A stretch of 49,618 nt of DNA, taken from positions 1 to 49,618 of the forward strand of contig LJCV01000279.1 of the NCBI GenBank assembly GCA_001298575.1, given 5' to 3'. Shown here piece by piece: positions 1-8,239 of the stretch. This DNA comes from Actinobacteria bacterium OK074 (GTDB taxonomy: Bacteria > Actinomycetota > Actinomycetes > Streptomycetales > Streptomycetaceae). Both the position numbers and the translations under genes were made by a program. Position 1 is the stretch's first letter. Every line of letters begins with the position of its first letter. The notes beneath the pieces were generated by a model that was given only the letters and a program-made list of their open reading frames with translations, was not told the origin of the DNA and made no database searches.

Positions 1-1346
1 GCCCCCGCGCCCCGCGCCCGCGGATCGGCCGCGGGCGCGAATGCGGGCACAGGCGCGGGCGCGGGTGCAGGGACCCCCGCGCTCGCCTGGGGCGGCGCCG
101 CCGCCGCAGGCGGTGCCCCCGGATGCGCCCCCGCCCCCGGCACGTACCCCATCGCCGGTCCGCCCCCCGCTCCCGCCGGGGCGAAGTTGACCCCGCGTTC
201 CAGGCGGTCGAGGCGGGCCATGACGGACCGCTCGTCGTCGTAGGCCGCGGGCAGCATCACGCGCGCGCAGATGAGTTCCAGCTGGAGGCGGGGGGAGGTG
301 GCGCCCCGCATCTCGGTCAGGCCCGCGTTGACGAGGTCGGCGGCGCGGCTGAGTTCGGCGGGGCCGAAGACGCCCGCCTGGGCCTGCATGCGTTCGACGA
401 CGTCGGCGGGGGCGTCGATGAGGCCCTTCTCCGCCGCGTCCGGTACGGCCGCGAGGATCACGAGGTCGCGGAGGCGTTCGAGGAGGTCGGCGACGAAGCG
501 GCGCGGGTCGTTGCCGCCCTCGATGATGCGGTCGACGACCTCGAACGCCGCCGCGCCGTCCCCGGAGGCGAACGCCTCGACGACCGAGTCGAGGAGCGAG
601 CCCTCGGTGTAGCCGAGCAGCGAGGTGGCCATGGCGTACGTCACACCGTCGGCGGTCGCGCCCGCGAGGAGCTGGTCCATGACGGACATGGAGTCTCGTA
701 CGGATCCGGCGCCCGAGCGCACGACGAGCGGCAGCACGCCGTCCTCGACCGGGATGTCCTCCTTCTGGCACACCTCGCCGAGGTAGTCGCGCAGGGTGCC
801 CGGCGGGACGAGCCGGAAGGGGTAGTGGTGGGTCCGCGACCGGATGGTGCCGATGACCTTCTCGGGTTCGGTGGTCGCGAAGATGAACTTCAGGTGCTCC
901 GGCGGCTCCTCGACGACCTTGAGCAGCGCGTTGAAACCAGCCGACGTGACCATGTGGGCCTCGTCGATGATGTAGATCTTGTAGCGGCTGCCCGCGGGCC
1001 CGAAGAACGCCTTTTCGCGCAGGTCACGGGCGTCGTCCACACCGCCGTGCGACGCGGCGTCGATCTCGATGACGTCGATCGAACCCGGTCCGTTGCGCGC
1101 GAGGTCGCGGCAGGACTGGCACTCCCCGCACGGCGTCGGCGTGGGCCCCTGCTCGCAGTTCAGGCACCGGGCCAGGATCCGCGCGCTGGTGGTCTTGCCG
1201 CACCCGCGCGGACCGCTGAACAGGTACGCGTGATTGACCCGGTTGTTCCGCAGCGCCTGCTGCAACGGGTCGGTTACGTGCTCCTGCCCGATGACCTCGG
1301 CGAACGACTCCGGGCGATAGCGGCGGTACAGCGCGAGAGACGACAC
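1..1346 (-). CDS. dnaX: DNA polymerase III subunit gamma/tau, 5' portion (runs off window)
   Basis: Clamp-loader ATPase of the replicative polymerase. Reading from a GTG at 1346 the protein begins VSSLALYRRYRPESFAEVIG, the usual DnaX N-terminus. It carries a Walker A (GPRGCGKTT, about residues 45-53), a four-cysteine zinc module (C64, C73, C76, C79), Walker B/DEAH (IIDEAHMV) and a sensor region. After about residue 390 it turns into an Ala/Pro/Gly-rich linker, where the window ends. About 448 codons are present and the C-terminal tau part is missing. An in-frame upstream start is unlikely because the ATG at 1350 lies in another frame. It is transcribed in the same direction as the SRP RNA gene upstream, but the two are separated by about 1.5 kb of decayed sequence. 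Confidence 0.95.
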   Translation of the reverse strand, partial: MSSLALYRRYRPESFAEVIGQEHVTDPLQQALRNNRVNHAYLFSGPRGCGKTTSARILARCLNCEQGPTPTPCGECQSCRDLARNGPGSIDVIEIDAASHGGVDDARDLREKAFFGPAGSRYKIYIIDEAHMVTSAGFNALLKVVEEPPEHLKFIFATTEPEKVIGTIRSRTHHYPFRLVPPGTLRDYLGEVCQKEDIPVEDGVLPLVVRSGAGSVRDSMSVMDQLLAGATADGVTYAMATSLLGYTEGSLLDSVVEAFASGDGAAAFEVVDRIIEGGNDPRRFVADLLERLRDLVILAAVPDAAEKGLIDAPADVVERMQAQAGVFGPAELSRAADLVNAGLTEMRGATSPRLQLELICARVMLPAAYDDERSVMARLDRLERGVNFAPAGAGGGPAMGYVPGAGAHPGAPPAAAAPPQASAGVPAPAPAPVPAFAPAADPRARGAG

Positions 1347-1574
1347 GCATACGAGGTTATAGGCGCCCACTGACAACGCGGACCGTCACGCCGCCACGGA
1401 CCCCGCTCCGGGCGACGGCAAACGTTTTACTCACAGCAAACTCACCGGAACCAAACACCCACCACAATGAGCTTGAAACATCAAGCACACCCCCACCACA
1501 CATCCCCCCTCCCCCCACCACCACGCGCGCGTGCTCCACATTTCCCCCCACCCAGCGCAAGGAAGCACCCCTCA

Positions 1575-2205
1575 GAGCGGGGGGCGACGCTCACCTCGGC
1601 CGATGCACGCGGGCATGCGCGCAGGTTCGTACACATCGACGAGATCCACGTATCGACGCTGACACGGGCCCGGCAGACGGCACGGGCGATAGCGGACCGC
1701 CCGACCAGTCGAGTCCTGGACGACAAGGGCGATATGGACGCTATAGGCCATATGACAGATCCTCCCGAAGTCGTAGTCGCCGAGGCGCTGATCGAGCGTG
1801 ATTTCGGTGACTACAGCGGTCGTAACAAGAGCCTGGTGAACTGGTGAAGAAGCAGATCGGCTTCGCGGGGTACACGGAGGCGTTCCACTCGCCGACCGGC
1901 CGGCCGCCGGGCGGGGCGAGCTGGCGGGAGATGTACGAGCGGGTCGCCGCGTAACTACGAGGACGTGTTGCTGCCCGCCTCACGCGCGGGACGCACGATT
2001 CTGGTCGTGGCGCACAAGTACACGGTGGAAATGTTCGCGCTGGTGGCGGCGGGCGCGGACCCGTCCTCGTACCGCGATTTCAGGATCCCCAACGCGCGCC
2101 CGCTCTCCGAGGCCGACCTGCGCCGGGCGGTCGCGGCTCCGGCGACGGCGGGGCTGCTGAACGATCTGGGGGAGGTGGTGGAGATCCGGCTGTCGCCGCT
2201 GGTCG
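1575..2205 (+). pseudogene. histidine phosphatase (phosphoglycerate mutase-like) remnant with frameshifts
   Basis: Three consecutive frames together give a histidine-phosphatase-like protein. The first holds HVSTLTRARQTARAIAD and ALIERDFGDYSGRNKSLV. It hits a stop at 1845, but a shifted frame from about 1842 continues with KKQIGFAGYTEAFHSPTG to a stop at 1952. A third frame from about 1954 continues NYEDVLLPASRAGRTILVVAHKYTVEMF and ends near DLGEVVEIRLS. The catalytic RHG motif expected at the N-terminus is not visible in any frame. The TRARQTA and VVAHKYT (second catalytic His) signatures support the family. At least two frameshifts and a lost N-terminus make a functional product unlikely. 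Sequencing error could explain the indels but not the missing RHG. Confidence 0.65.
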
Positions 2206-2234
2206 GGGCCGGGGCCGGGGCCGGGTGGGCCGCG

Positions 2235-2799
2235 GGTGACGTGGCCGTTGCTGTTGCCACGGGTGGGGCTGAGCGTCGTCATCCTGTGAACGAGCGTGTG
2301 GGCGACGGGCTGGACGGGCGGCGGGGCGGCCGGACGGGTCACCGGTTACGTGCCGCTGGAGCTGGCGGGCCTGTTCCTGCTGCTGCCGCCGGCGCTGATG
2401 GCACCCACGCTGTCCCTGCTCTGGGGCGGCGACTACTTCTTCGCGATACGGCACACGGTGGCGGCGTCGCTGGTGATGCCCGCGCTGCTGCCGGCGGCCC
2501 TGGGGGTGCCGTTGCTGCCGGCGAGCACGCCCGAGCCGCACAGCGAGCTGGTCGCCCTCGAACCGGCGCTGCTGACGTACGGGGCGGTGCTGGTGGCGGC
2601 GCTGTTCGCACCGGGCTGCGCCGCGCAGGTACTGCGCCGCCGCGATCCGATCCGCGCGGGCGCCCTGAGCACGAACTGGAACTGGAACTGGCTCGGCTGC
2701 CTGGCCCTGAGCCGTCGGCCGAAGTGGGTGGCATGGGCGCTGTGGGCAATACGAGTGCCGCGGGCGACACGGGCGCTTCGGGCGCCACGGCCGCCGTAG
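2235..2799 (+). pseudogene. membrane transporter remnant, possibly bile acid:sodium symporter-like
   Basis: An open frame from about 2296 encodes hydrophobic segments including LELAGLFLLLPPALMAPTLS, WGGDYFFAIRHTVAASLVMP and LTYGAVLVAALFAPGCAAQ. A further hydrophobic piece (WPLLLPRVGLSVVIL) sits just upstream in the same frame, before a stop at about 2287. The pattern of a polar Gly-Gly-Asp between helices recalls the SBF/bile acid:sodium symporter fold, but this is only a resemblance. No start codon with a ribosome-binding site is seen and the C-terminus degenerates into Trp/Arg-rich sequence. Together with the phosphatase remnant before it, this looks like a decayed operon or fusion inserted between dnaX and ffs. 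Confidence 0.4.
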
Positions 2800-2848
2800 G
2801 CACGGGCGCGGGCGCTGGCAACGCGGGCGCGGGCGCGGGCAAACAGAA

Positions 2849-2937
2849 GACCCCCCACGCACCCGCCAGAGCCAACCTACCCTTGCTGCCTTCCGGCCCT
2901 GGGGGAGTTCAGTCAGATAGCGCCGCGTGAGGGGCTA
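2849..2937 (-). ncRNA. ffs: small signal recognition particle RNA (4.5S-like)
   Basis: On the minus strand the sequence contains CCCAGGGCCGGAAGGCAGCA (within 2881-2904), the conserved SRP domain IV loop with its GGAAG tetraloop and asymmetric internal loop. The ends pair: the CCCCTCACGC side (about 2925-2934) complements GCGTGGGGGG (2851-2860) with one G-U. A Streptomyces-type -10 (TAGGCT, about 2943-2948) lies immediately upstream on the minus strand, giving a start near 2937 and an RNA of roughly 85-90 nt. That fits the short actinobacterial SRP RNA. It points toward dnaX, the common ffs-dnaX order, but with a decayed segment between. Exact ends are approximate. Confidence 0.9.
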
Positions 2938-3008
2938 CCCCCAGCCTACCCGATCCCCGACCCCCCACCGGACCCCTCCCCGCCCTCCCTTCCACCCCTC
3001 TGAACGGG

Positions 3009-3037
3009 TTCGCGAGCACCCTCCAACGTCATGTAAT
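3009..3037 (+). promoter_or_regulatory. probable promoter of tRNA-Ser
   Basis: A -10-like hexamer TGTAAT (3032-3037) lies 9 bases before the mature tRNA 5' end. A weak -35-like TTCGCG (3009-3014) sits 17 bases further upstream. The -10 stands out in a very GC-rich surrounding. Confidence 0.5.
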
Positions 3038-3046
3038 GTTCCCGGC

Positions 3047-3134
3047 GGAGGATTCGCCTAGTGGCCTAGGGCGCACGCTTGGAAAGCGTGTTGGGGGCAA
3101 CCCCTCACGAGTTCGAATCTCGTATCCTCCGCCA
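3047..3134 (+). tRNA. tRNA-Ser, anticodon GGA
   Basis: A complete class II tRNA. The acceptor arm GGAGGAT pairs with ATCCTCC and is followed by G and an encoded CCA. The anticodon loop is CTTGGAAAG, with GGA decoding UCC/UCU. A long variable arm (about GTTGGGGGCAACCCCTC) and a T-arm GAGTTCGAATCTC are present. Length is 88 nt with CCA. A strong hairpin follows at 3156-3189. Confidence 0.97.
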
Positions 3135-3155
3135 GTGCCTCACCGGGCACGATGT

Positions 3156-3189
3156 CGAAGGGCCCCACCGTTCGCGGTGGGGCCCTTCG
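3156..3189. terminator. strong hairpin terminator with UUCG loop
   Basis: A perfect 15-bp stem (3156-3170 with 3175-3189) is closed by a TTCG tetraloop. It lies 22 bases after tRNA-Ser and 90 bases beyond the stop of the minus-strand multicopper oxidase, so it can serve both converging transcripts. No U-tract follows, as is usual in Streptomyces. Confidence 0.85.
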
Positions 3190-3279
3190 GCGTTGGTGTC
3201 GGTGGGTGGGGGTGCCCCCCCCCAGAGGCCAGTCCGGCGTTGTCGGCGGGGCGGCCCGAAGGGGGCAGGGAAGCGCGGG

Positions 3280-4827
3280 TCAGGAACGGTAGGCCACGTT
3301 CGTCATCATTCCGGCCTCGCCGTGGTAGGCGTTGTGGCAGTGCAGCATCCACTGGCCGGGGTTGTCGGCGTCGAAGAAGACGGACAGTTTCTTTCCGGGG
3401 AGCACGATCGCGGTGTCCTTGCGGGGGCCGGAATCGCCGATCTGGTAGGTGTGGCCGTGCAGGTGCATGGGGTGCCACATGGTGGTGGTGTTGATGAAGT
3501 CGAGCCGTACGCGCTGTCCCTGCCGCACTACGACCGGGTGTGCCTCGGGATGCTTCATGTCGAACGGTGTGCCGTTGATGGACCAGTCGTACTTCATCAT
3601 GTCGCCGGTCAGCTTGATCTGGTGTGTGACGTCGGTCTTGGCGGACTTCAGGCGTACGTCGTCGGCGGCCCGTAGGTGGGACGCGGTCATGATCATGCCG
3701 CTGAGTTCCTTCGGGCGGACCGTTGCCTTCGGGGCGCTCCCCGGGGCCGTGCGCACCAGGGCCAGGCCGTTCGCGTTCTTGCCCTCGGCCAGGGCGACGA
3801 GCGGGAAGACGCCGTCGCCGAGGGTGACCAGGACGTCGTACCGCTCGCCCATGCCGACCAGCAGGGCGTCGACCTCCTGGTGTTGGACCGGGAAGCCGTC
3901 GGTGTGGGTGATGGTCAGCCTGTGACCGCCCAGGGCGACCCGGTAGGCGGTGTCCGAGCCCGCGTTGATGATCCGCAGCCGCACCTTGTCGCCGGGCCTT
4001 CCGGTGTGGACGTCCGGGTCGGTCGCCACCCGGCCGTTGATCAGGTGGTGCGGGTACTTCACGTCGCCGGCGTCACCGCCGAGCAGCTTGCTGGTGGCGC
4101 CCACGAGCATGAACTTCTTTCCCATGCCGCTCATGTCCATACCGTCCATACCCCCCATGTCGCCCATATCTGCCATGCCCCGCTTGAGCTCGGTGAAGAC
4201 CTCGTCGGGGGTGCCGGTGACGCCGTCGACCCAGTCGTCCAGGAGGACCACCCACTCGTCGTCGTAGGCGAGGGGTTCCTTCGGGTCGTCGACGATCAGT
4301 GGGGCGTACAGACCGCGGTCGAGCTGGACGCCGACGTGGGGGTGGAAGAAGTACGTGCCCGGGGCGTCGGCGATGAACCGGTAGCTGAACGTGGAGCCTG
4401 CCCGGACGGCGGTCTGGGTGGCGGGCGGTACGCCGTCCATGTCGTTGCGCAGGGCGATGCCGTGCCAGTGGATCGACGTGGTGGTCTTGTCCGGGAGCTG
4501 GTTGGAGAGCTCCGCGACGAGGGTGTCGCCGGCGGACAGCCGGACCTCCTTGCCCGGGGTTCGGCCGTCGAAGGCCCAGGTCCTGGGCGTGACGCCGCCG
4601 CCCAGGTCGATCGTGGCGGGCGCCGCGGTCAGGGTGAGCTTCTGCTGGCGTCCGGTGCTGGTCCGCCGCTTCTCGGCGGCGGCGACCGCCGCGCCGGACG
4701 GACCGACCAGGGCATCGGAGTCGCCGGAGCCGCTGCCGCCGGAGCCACCGCTACAGGCGGCGAGCGCGCCGGTGCCGACGGCTCCGAGCCCGGCGAACAG
4801 GACGGAGCGGCGGTTGATGCTGTTCAT
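3280..4827 (-). CDS. multicopper oxidase, exported (CueO-like)
   Basis: A 515-aa periplasmic-type copper oxidase, probably a cuprous or phenol oxidase in copper detoxification. The start at 4827 follows an AGAGGA ribosome-binding site and gives MNSINRRSVLFAGLGAVGTG followed by LAAC, a twin-arginine plus lipobox-like signal. All four copper ligand motifs are present in order: HWHG, HPHVG, HPMHLHGH and HCHNAYHGEAGMM. The last supplies the type 1 copper Cys, His and Met. A Met-rich insert (repeated MGDMGGMDGM-type sequence, about 4105-4185) lies mid-protein, as in CueO-type copper-tolerance oxidases. It lies 74 bases downstream of the small Met/His-rich gene in the same direction, under a CsoR-like operator. 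Confidence 0.92.
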   Translation of the reverse strand: MNSINRRSVLFAGLGAVGTGALAACSGGSGGSGSGDSDALVGPSGAAVAAAEKRRTSTGRQQKLTLTAAPATIDLGGGVTPRTWAFDGRTPGKEVRLSAGDTLVAELSNQLPDKTTTSIHWHGIALRNDMDGVPPATQTAVRAGSTFSYRFIADAPGTYFFHPHVGVQLDRGLYAPLIVDDPKEPLAYDDEWVVLLDDWVDGVTGTPDEVFTELKRGMADMGDMGGMDGMDMSGMGKKFMLVGATSKLLGGDAGDVKYPHHLINGRVATDPDVHTGRPGDKVRLRIINAGSDTAYRVALGGHRLTITHTDGFPVQHQEVDALLVGMGERYDVLVTLGDGVFPLVALAEGKNANGLALVRTAPGSAPKATVRPKELSGMIMTASHLRAADDVRLKSAKTDVTHQIKLTGDMMKYDWSINGTPFDMKHPEAHPVVVRQGQRVRLDFINTTTMWHPMHLHGHTYQIGDSGPRKDTAIVLPGKKLSVFFDADNPGQWMLHCHNAYHGEAGMMTNVAYRS

Positions 4828-4901
4828 CTTTCGTTGTCCTCTGCTGTGCGACGCGGATGTGGGCGCGGAGGCACGGCGCGTCGAGCGCCGTGCCGCGCGG
4901 C

Positions 4902-5336
4902 CTAAATGCGCAGCTGGGAGAGGACGGACAGATCCGGCGGAGCTCGGCTCACCAGGGCGCCGGGCGCGCGGGCGGACAGCGCCCGCGGGAGGTTCACCGG
5001 TGGGGGAAAGCCGCTGTGGTCCGGTACGACGAGGTGCGTCGAGCCGACGTTCGCCGCGCCGCAGTGCTGCATGCCGGTCCCCGCGCACCCGCCGTCGTCA
5101 AGGGTGTGCGTCGAGGGGTCCGAGACGGACGGTGCCGCCGTGTCGGACATCACGTGTGCGGCGGGGGTCGCGGACGGCATGGCGGCGCGCGCCATACCGG
5201 GCATCGGGGGAACCCCGGGCATGGACACCTCGTGGTGGACGAGCAGGGCCAGCGCGGCGCACAGGGTGACGACCACCCCGTACGCCCAGCGGACGACGGC
5301 ACTGCCGCCGCCCCTGCGCCCTGCCCGCATCGTCAT
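4902..5336 (-). CDS. small membrane-anchored Met/His-rich protein (DUF6153-like)
   Basis: A 144-aa protein beginning at ATG 5336 behind AGGTGA; an alternative ATG lies two codons in. One N-terminal transmembrane segment (AYGVVVTLCAALALLVHH, about residues 18-35) is followed by a loop rich in Met, His and Pro (VSMPGVPPMPGMA) and Cys (GGCAGTGMQHC). Such residues suit Cu(I) binding or delivery. It is the first gene before the multicopper oxidase, so a copper-chaperone or sensor role outside the membrane is inferred from context. The family assignment to DUF6153 is from memory of similar Streptomyces proteins and is not certain. Confidence 0.75.
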   Translation of the reverse strand: MTMRAGRRGGGSAVVRWAYGVVVTLCAALALLVHHEVSMPGVPPMPGMARAAMPSATPAAHVMSDTAAPSVSDPSTHTLDDGGCAGTGMQHCGAANVGSTHLVVPDHSGFPPPVNLPRALSARAPGALVSRAPPDLSVLSQLRI

Positions 5337-5385
5337 GAGTTCACCTGTGTCGTGTTTGCCTGCCCGCCTGCCACCGGTCTACATC

Positions 5386-5402
5386 GTACCCCCCGGGGGT
5401 AC
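5386..5402. promoter_or_regulatory. CsoR-like operator palindrome
   Basis: A perfect 17-bp palindrome, GTACCCCCCGGGGGTAC, 50 bases upstream of the start of the minus-strand copper genes. A -10-like TACGAT (5383-5388 on the minus strand) overlaps its proximal arm. Known actinobacterial CsoR boxes are TACCC...GGGTA inverted repeats, so copper-responsive derepression of the downstream pair is a reasonable inference. No csoR gene is in the window. Confidence 0.65.
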
Positions 5403-5501
5403 CTGGCGGTCGGGACGGTCGGGGTGGTCGTGGCATCTCGGCTTCGGGGGCGCCGCCCCAGCGGCCTGACGTGCTGACGCGCGTCGCTACGATCGGCCGT
5501 C

Positions 5502-6425
5502 ATGGACTGGCTGGAGCGGGTCGCGACGTTGCGGCAGTGGAGTCGGGACGGGGTGCGGGCGCCGCACAAGCCGTTGCTGTTGCTGTACGCGTTGGGGCGG
5601 TTTCAGGAGGATGCCGAGGGTCAACTGGCCTACACCGCCGTTGAATCCGATCTGCGGCAGCTGCTCGTGGAGTACGGGCCGGCGCGGGCGACCACGCCCG
5701 CCTATCCCTTTCACCATCTGGTCAGTGACGGGGTGTGGGAGGTGCGCAGCGATCGTGGTGGCGGCAGTCCCGGCACCGGGGTACGGGAGTTGCGGGCCAG
5801 TCGGGCCGTGGGGCGGCTCGCGCCGGAGTTGCGGGTGGCGCTTCGGCGGGAGCCCGCGTTGTTGGGGCGCATGGCCAGGGTGCTGCTGGATCTGCACTTT
5901 CCGCCGTCGTTGCACCAGGATCTGTGCGACGCGGTGGGGCTGGAACTGGAGTCGGCGGAGACCGCGGCCGTCTCGGTGACCGCCAGGCGGCGCCAACGGG
6001 ACCGGCGGATGCGGGAGTTGGTGCTCACCGCCTACGAGTACCAGTGCGCCTTCTGCGGCTACGACGGCATGCTCGACACCATGCCCGTCGGGCTGGAGGC
6101 CGCGCATGTGCGGTGGTGGGCGTTTGACGGTCCGGACGACGTCGACAACGGGCTGTGCCTGTGCTCGCTGCACCACAAGCTCTTCGACAGGGGTGTCCTC
6201 GGGGTGGGCGACGGCCATCGTGTCCTCGTCTCGCAGCACTTCGTCGGCCGGGGTTCCGTCGCCCGCGAGCACGTCACGGCGCTCGCGCACCGTCCGCTCA
6301 TCGGGCCTCGGCCCGGGGCTCCGTCCGTCTCCGCGGACCACCGGTCCTGGCACGCCAGGCAGGTTTTTCGGGGTTCCCCGCGGCCCGGACCGGCCCGATC
6401 CGGCTCCGGCTCCGGCTCCGGTTGA
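5502..6425 (+). CDS. McrA-type HNH endonuclease with sulfur-binding (phosphorothioate-DNA) domain
   Basis: A 307-aa protein. Residues 1-160 (MDWLERVATLRQWSRDGVRA, then HKPLLLLYALGRF and PFHHLVSDGVWEV) match the sulfur-binding domain of Streptomyces McrA homologues such as ScoMcrA and SprMcrA. These recognise phosphorothioated DNA. Residues 175-245 are an HNH nuclease with a treble-clef zinc site (CAFC, then LCSLHH) and catalytic His and Asn in AAHVRWW and VDNGLC. The C-terminus tails off into a Gly/Ser/Arg/Pro-rich stretch. It is a stand-alone type IV restriction gene; no dnd or methylase genes flank it. The start at 5502 has only a weak ribosome-binding site. A hairpin terminator follows. 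Confidence 0.88.
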   Translation: MDWLERVATLRQWSRDGVRAPHKPLLLLYALGRFQEDAEGQLAYTAVESDLRQLLVEYGPARATTPAYPFHHLVSDGVWEVRSDRGGGSPGTGVRELRASRAVGRLAPELRVALRREPALLGRMARVLLDLHFPPSLHQDLCDAVGLELESAETAAVSVTARRRQRDRRMRELVLTAYEYQCAFCGYDGMLDTMPVGLEAAHVRWWAFDGPDDVDNGLCLCSLHHKLFDRGVLGVGDGHRVLVSQHFVGRGSVAREHVTALAHRPLIGPRPGAPSVSADHRSWHARQVFRGSPRPGPARSGSGSGSG

Positions 6426-6441
6426 GCCCGTTTGCATACCG

Positions 6442-6475
6442 TCGGCCCGCCGGGAGAACCACCCCGGCGGGCCGA
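6442..6475 (+). terminator. hairpin terminator after the McrA-type gene
   Basis: A 13-bp perfect stem (6442-6454 with 6463-6475) and an 8-nt loop, 17 bases after the endonuclease stop. It also lies about 70 bases beyond the end of the minus-strand subtilase remnant. Confidence 0.75.
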
Positions 6476-6544
6476 ACCGTTCAGCGGGCGCGGGCGCGGA
6501 CGCGGGCGCGGACCAACTCCCGTCCCGCTTCCCGAACTTCCGCT

Positions 6545-7497
6545 CTACTTACCGAAATACGCGTCGTAAATCGTCACCCTCGAACTGTCGCCCTTCGCGT
6601 CAGTAACCCGTGCCCACAACGAAATCGCCTTCCCCTTCGCCGGGTTCACCACCGTCACCTTGCCGTTCCTGACCTCCGCGCGCTTCCAGGTGTGGCCGTG
6701 GTCGTAAGACACATACACCGTCAGGGACTTGAGGTGGTGGCCGTGGGCCGCGCCCTCCACTGTCACCGGGAGGGTGGCTGTGCGGGCCGCCGGGACTCGG
6801 CTGGTCAGGTCTGTCTTTGTGCCGAAGTGGACTGTGGAGACCGGTAGTTGGACCGGGGCGTCCGTGGGCGGTTTTGTGGAGTGGAAGGTCCAGGACACGT
6901 CTATGCGCGACGAGGCCGTCGCCGCCTTGGTGTTGCGGTGGACCGAGGCGGTCAGTCGGTAACTGGCCTTCCTGGCGGGGACCTTGAAGGGGGCGCCGTC
7001 GGTGGTGAACCTGTCGTAGCCGTCGGGGGTGTACGTCGTGTCGGCGATCGGTGAGCCGTCGCTGTCCACCTTGCCCGAGTACTGCTCGAAGGAGGGGGCC
7101 CACTGGGCGCCCTGGCCGGTCGAGAGGTTCACCTCGCCGCCGGCCAGGACGTCGTACTCCTCGTTGCCCTTGGTCCACTGACCGGACCAGGTCTGGGTCA
7201 TGGCTCCGGGGGCGGCGGCCGGGCCGCGTCCAGCGGTACGACGATGGTGTGGCCACCGGACTGGCGGACCTGGACCGGGACGTTCTCGCGGCCCTTGGTC
7301 CGTTCCACGCCGACGGCCTTGCCCTTGGCGTCGACGGCCTTGCCCTTGGCGTCGACGATGACACGGTCGCCGGTGAGCGCGAGTCCGGCCAGCCCGTCGG
7401 CGGCGGCGGCGCGCACGCGGTAGCCGTTCTGCTTGAGGGTGAGCCGGGTGGCCTCCCGGATCAACTCGTCGTCCTCGACCAGCAGTACGTCGAACAT
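6545..7497 (-). pseudogene. response-regulator N-terminus joined to a gutted S8 (subtilisin) peptidase
   Basis: The frame opening at ATG 7497 begins MFDVLLVEDDELIREATRLT, an OmpR-type receiver start. After about 38 residues it passes directly into LTGDRVIVDAKGKAV, GVERTKGRENVPVQVR and HTIVVPLDA, the N-terminal region of Streptomyces S8 peptidases. It stops at 7198. The next frame (down to 6545) carries the C-terminal region of such a peptidase (AQWAPSFEQYSGKVDSDG to VTIYDAYFGK). The whole catalytic Asp/His/Ser domain is missing. A 21-bp unit is tandemly duplicated at 7312-7353. This is a deletion chimera; whether the 99-aa fusion ORF is expressed is unknown. Confidence 0.75.
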
Positions 7498-7512
7498 CGT
7501 GCGTGCGGTTCC

Positions 7513-7584
7513 TCTCCGGTTCTCCGGTTCTCCGGTTCTGCGGCTCCCCGGCTCCCCGGCTCCCCGGCTCTCCGGCTCCCCGGC
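7513..7584. repeat. 8-bp tandem repeat TCYCCGGY, nine units
   Basis: Nine consecutive 8-bp units (TCTCCGGT three times, then TCTGCGGC and TCCCCGGC/TCTCCGGC variants). They sit just upstream of the chimeric minus-strand ORF that starts at 7497, in its presumed leader or promoter region. Slippage-prone. Confidence 0.85.
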
Positions 7585-7613
7585 TCTTCTGGGCGCGCCC
7601 TTCGGTGGCATCG

Positions 7614-8032
7614 TCACGCCGCATGGCTGTAGTACGCCGCGTGCCGGTGCTTCACCAGACCGCTCAGGACGGCCTCGAACCGGTGGGTGCCGGGCACGCT
7701 GTCGGGGCAACCGCCCACGCAGCTCAGGTGCTCCGCCACCCCGGTGCCCCGTGCCCGGGGCGAGCCCCAGTCGCGCCAGGTCATCCGGTCCAGGCTGATG
7801 TTCGCGGCCAGGTGACCGTCGTCGGGTGCCGCCAGGGCCGGCCGTTCCGGTCGTCCACGTACACCGGCCCCGACCAGGGGATCGCCGTCGGCGCCGGCCC
7901 TCGACGCGTACGGCGCCGTCGACCGTGCCGCAGCCGGTCAGACCGACGGCGAGGCAGCCGACGAGGCAGCCGGCGAGAGCCGCGTACGCCGCGCACGTCG
8001 CGTACGCCGCGTACCGGCTCGCCCGTAGCAGG
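7614..8032 (-). pseudogene. small lipoprotein gene with frameshifts
   Basis: Read on the minus strand, one frame gives a signal peptide with a lipobox (LAGCLVGCLAVGLTGCGTVD). A second frame continues TAIPWSGPVYVDDRNGRPWR, and a third ends LDRMTWRDWGSPRARGTGVA, LSCVGGCP and VLSGLVKHRHAAYYSHAA before a TGA at 7614. The three pieces resemble parts of one small secreted Streptomyces lipoprotein ending in a beta-rich domain with a CxxxC pair. Two shifts, at about 7890 and 7830, break it. No ATG/GTG precedes the signal peptide; only a CTG behind GGAGGAGCGG. Function unknown. Confidence 0.5.
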
Positions 8033-8239
8033 CGCGTGCTCCGCTCCTCCCGTGCCGTCGTACCGCCGCGCCTTCACGATCGCACAGGTGACGTGGGCCA
8101 CCGGTGGGGCGCAGATGGCGTAAGGGGCCCGGGGGACGTAAAGGATGCGTCCGGGTGCGGAGGCAAACCCGTAGGGGCGAGCGTCCTCCTTCCCGACCGC
8201 ACTCGTCCTGCCCCGACCCGACCCGACCTGGAGGTCTCC

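Noticed and set aside
1357..1574. Small ORFs upstream of dnaX on either strand
   Set aside because: Pro-rich low-complexity products without ribosome-binding sites; more likely the dnaX leader and flanking decayed DNA.
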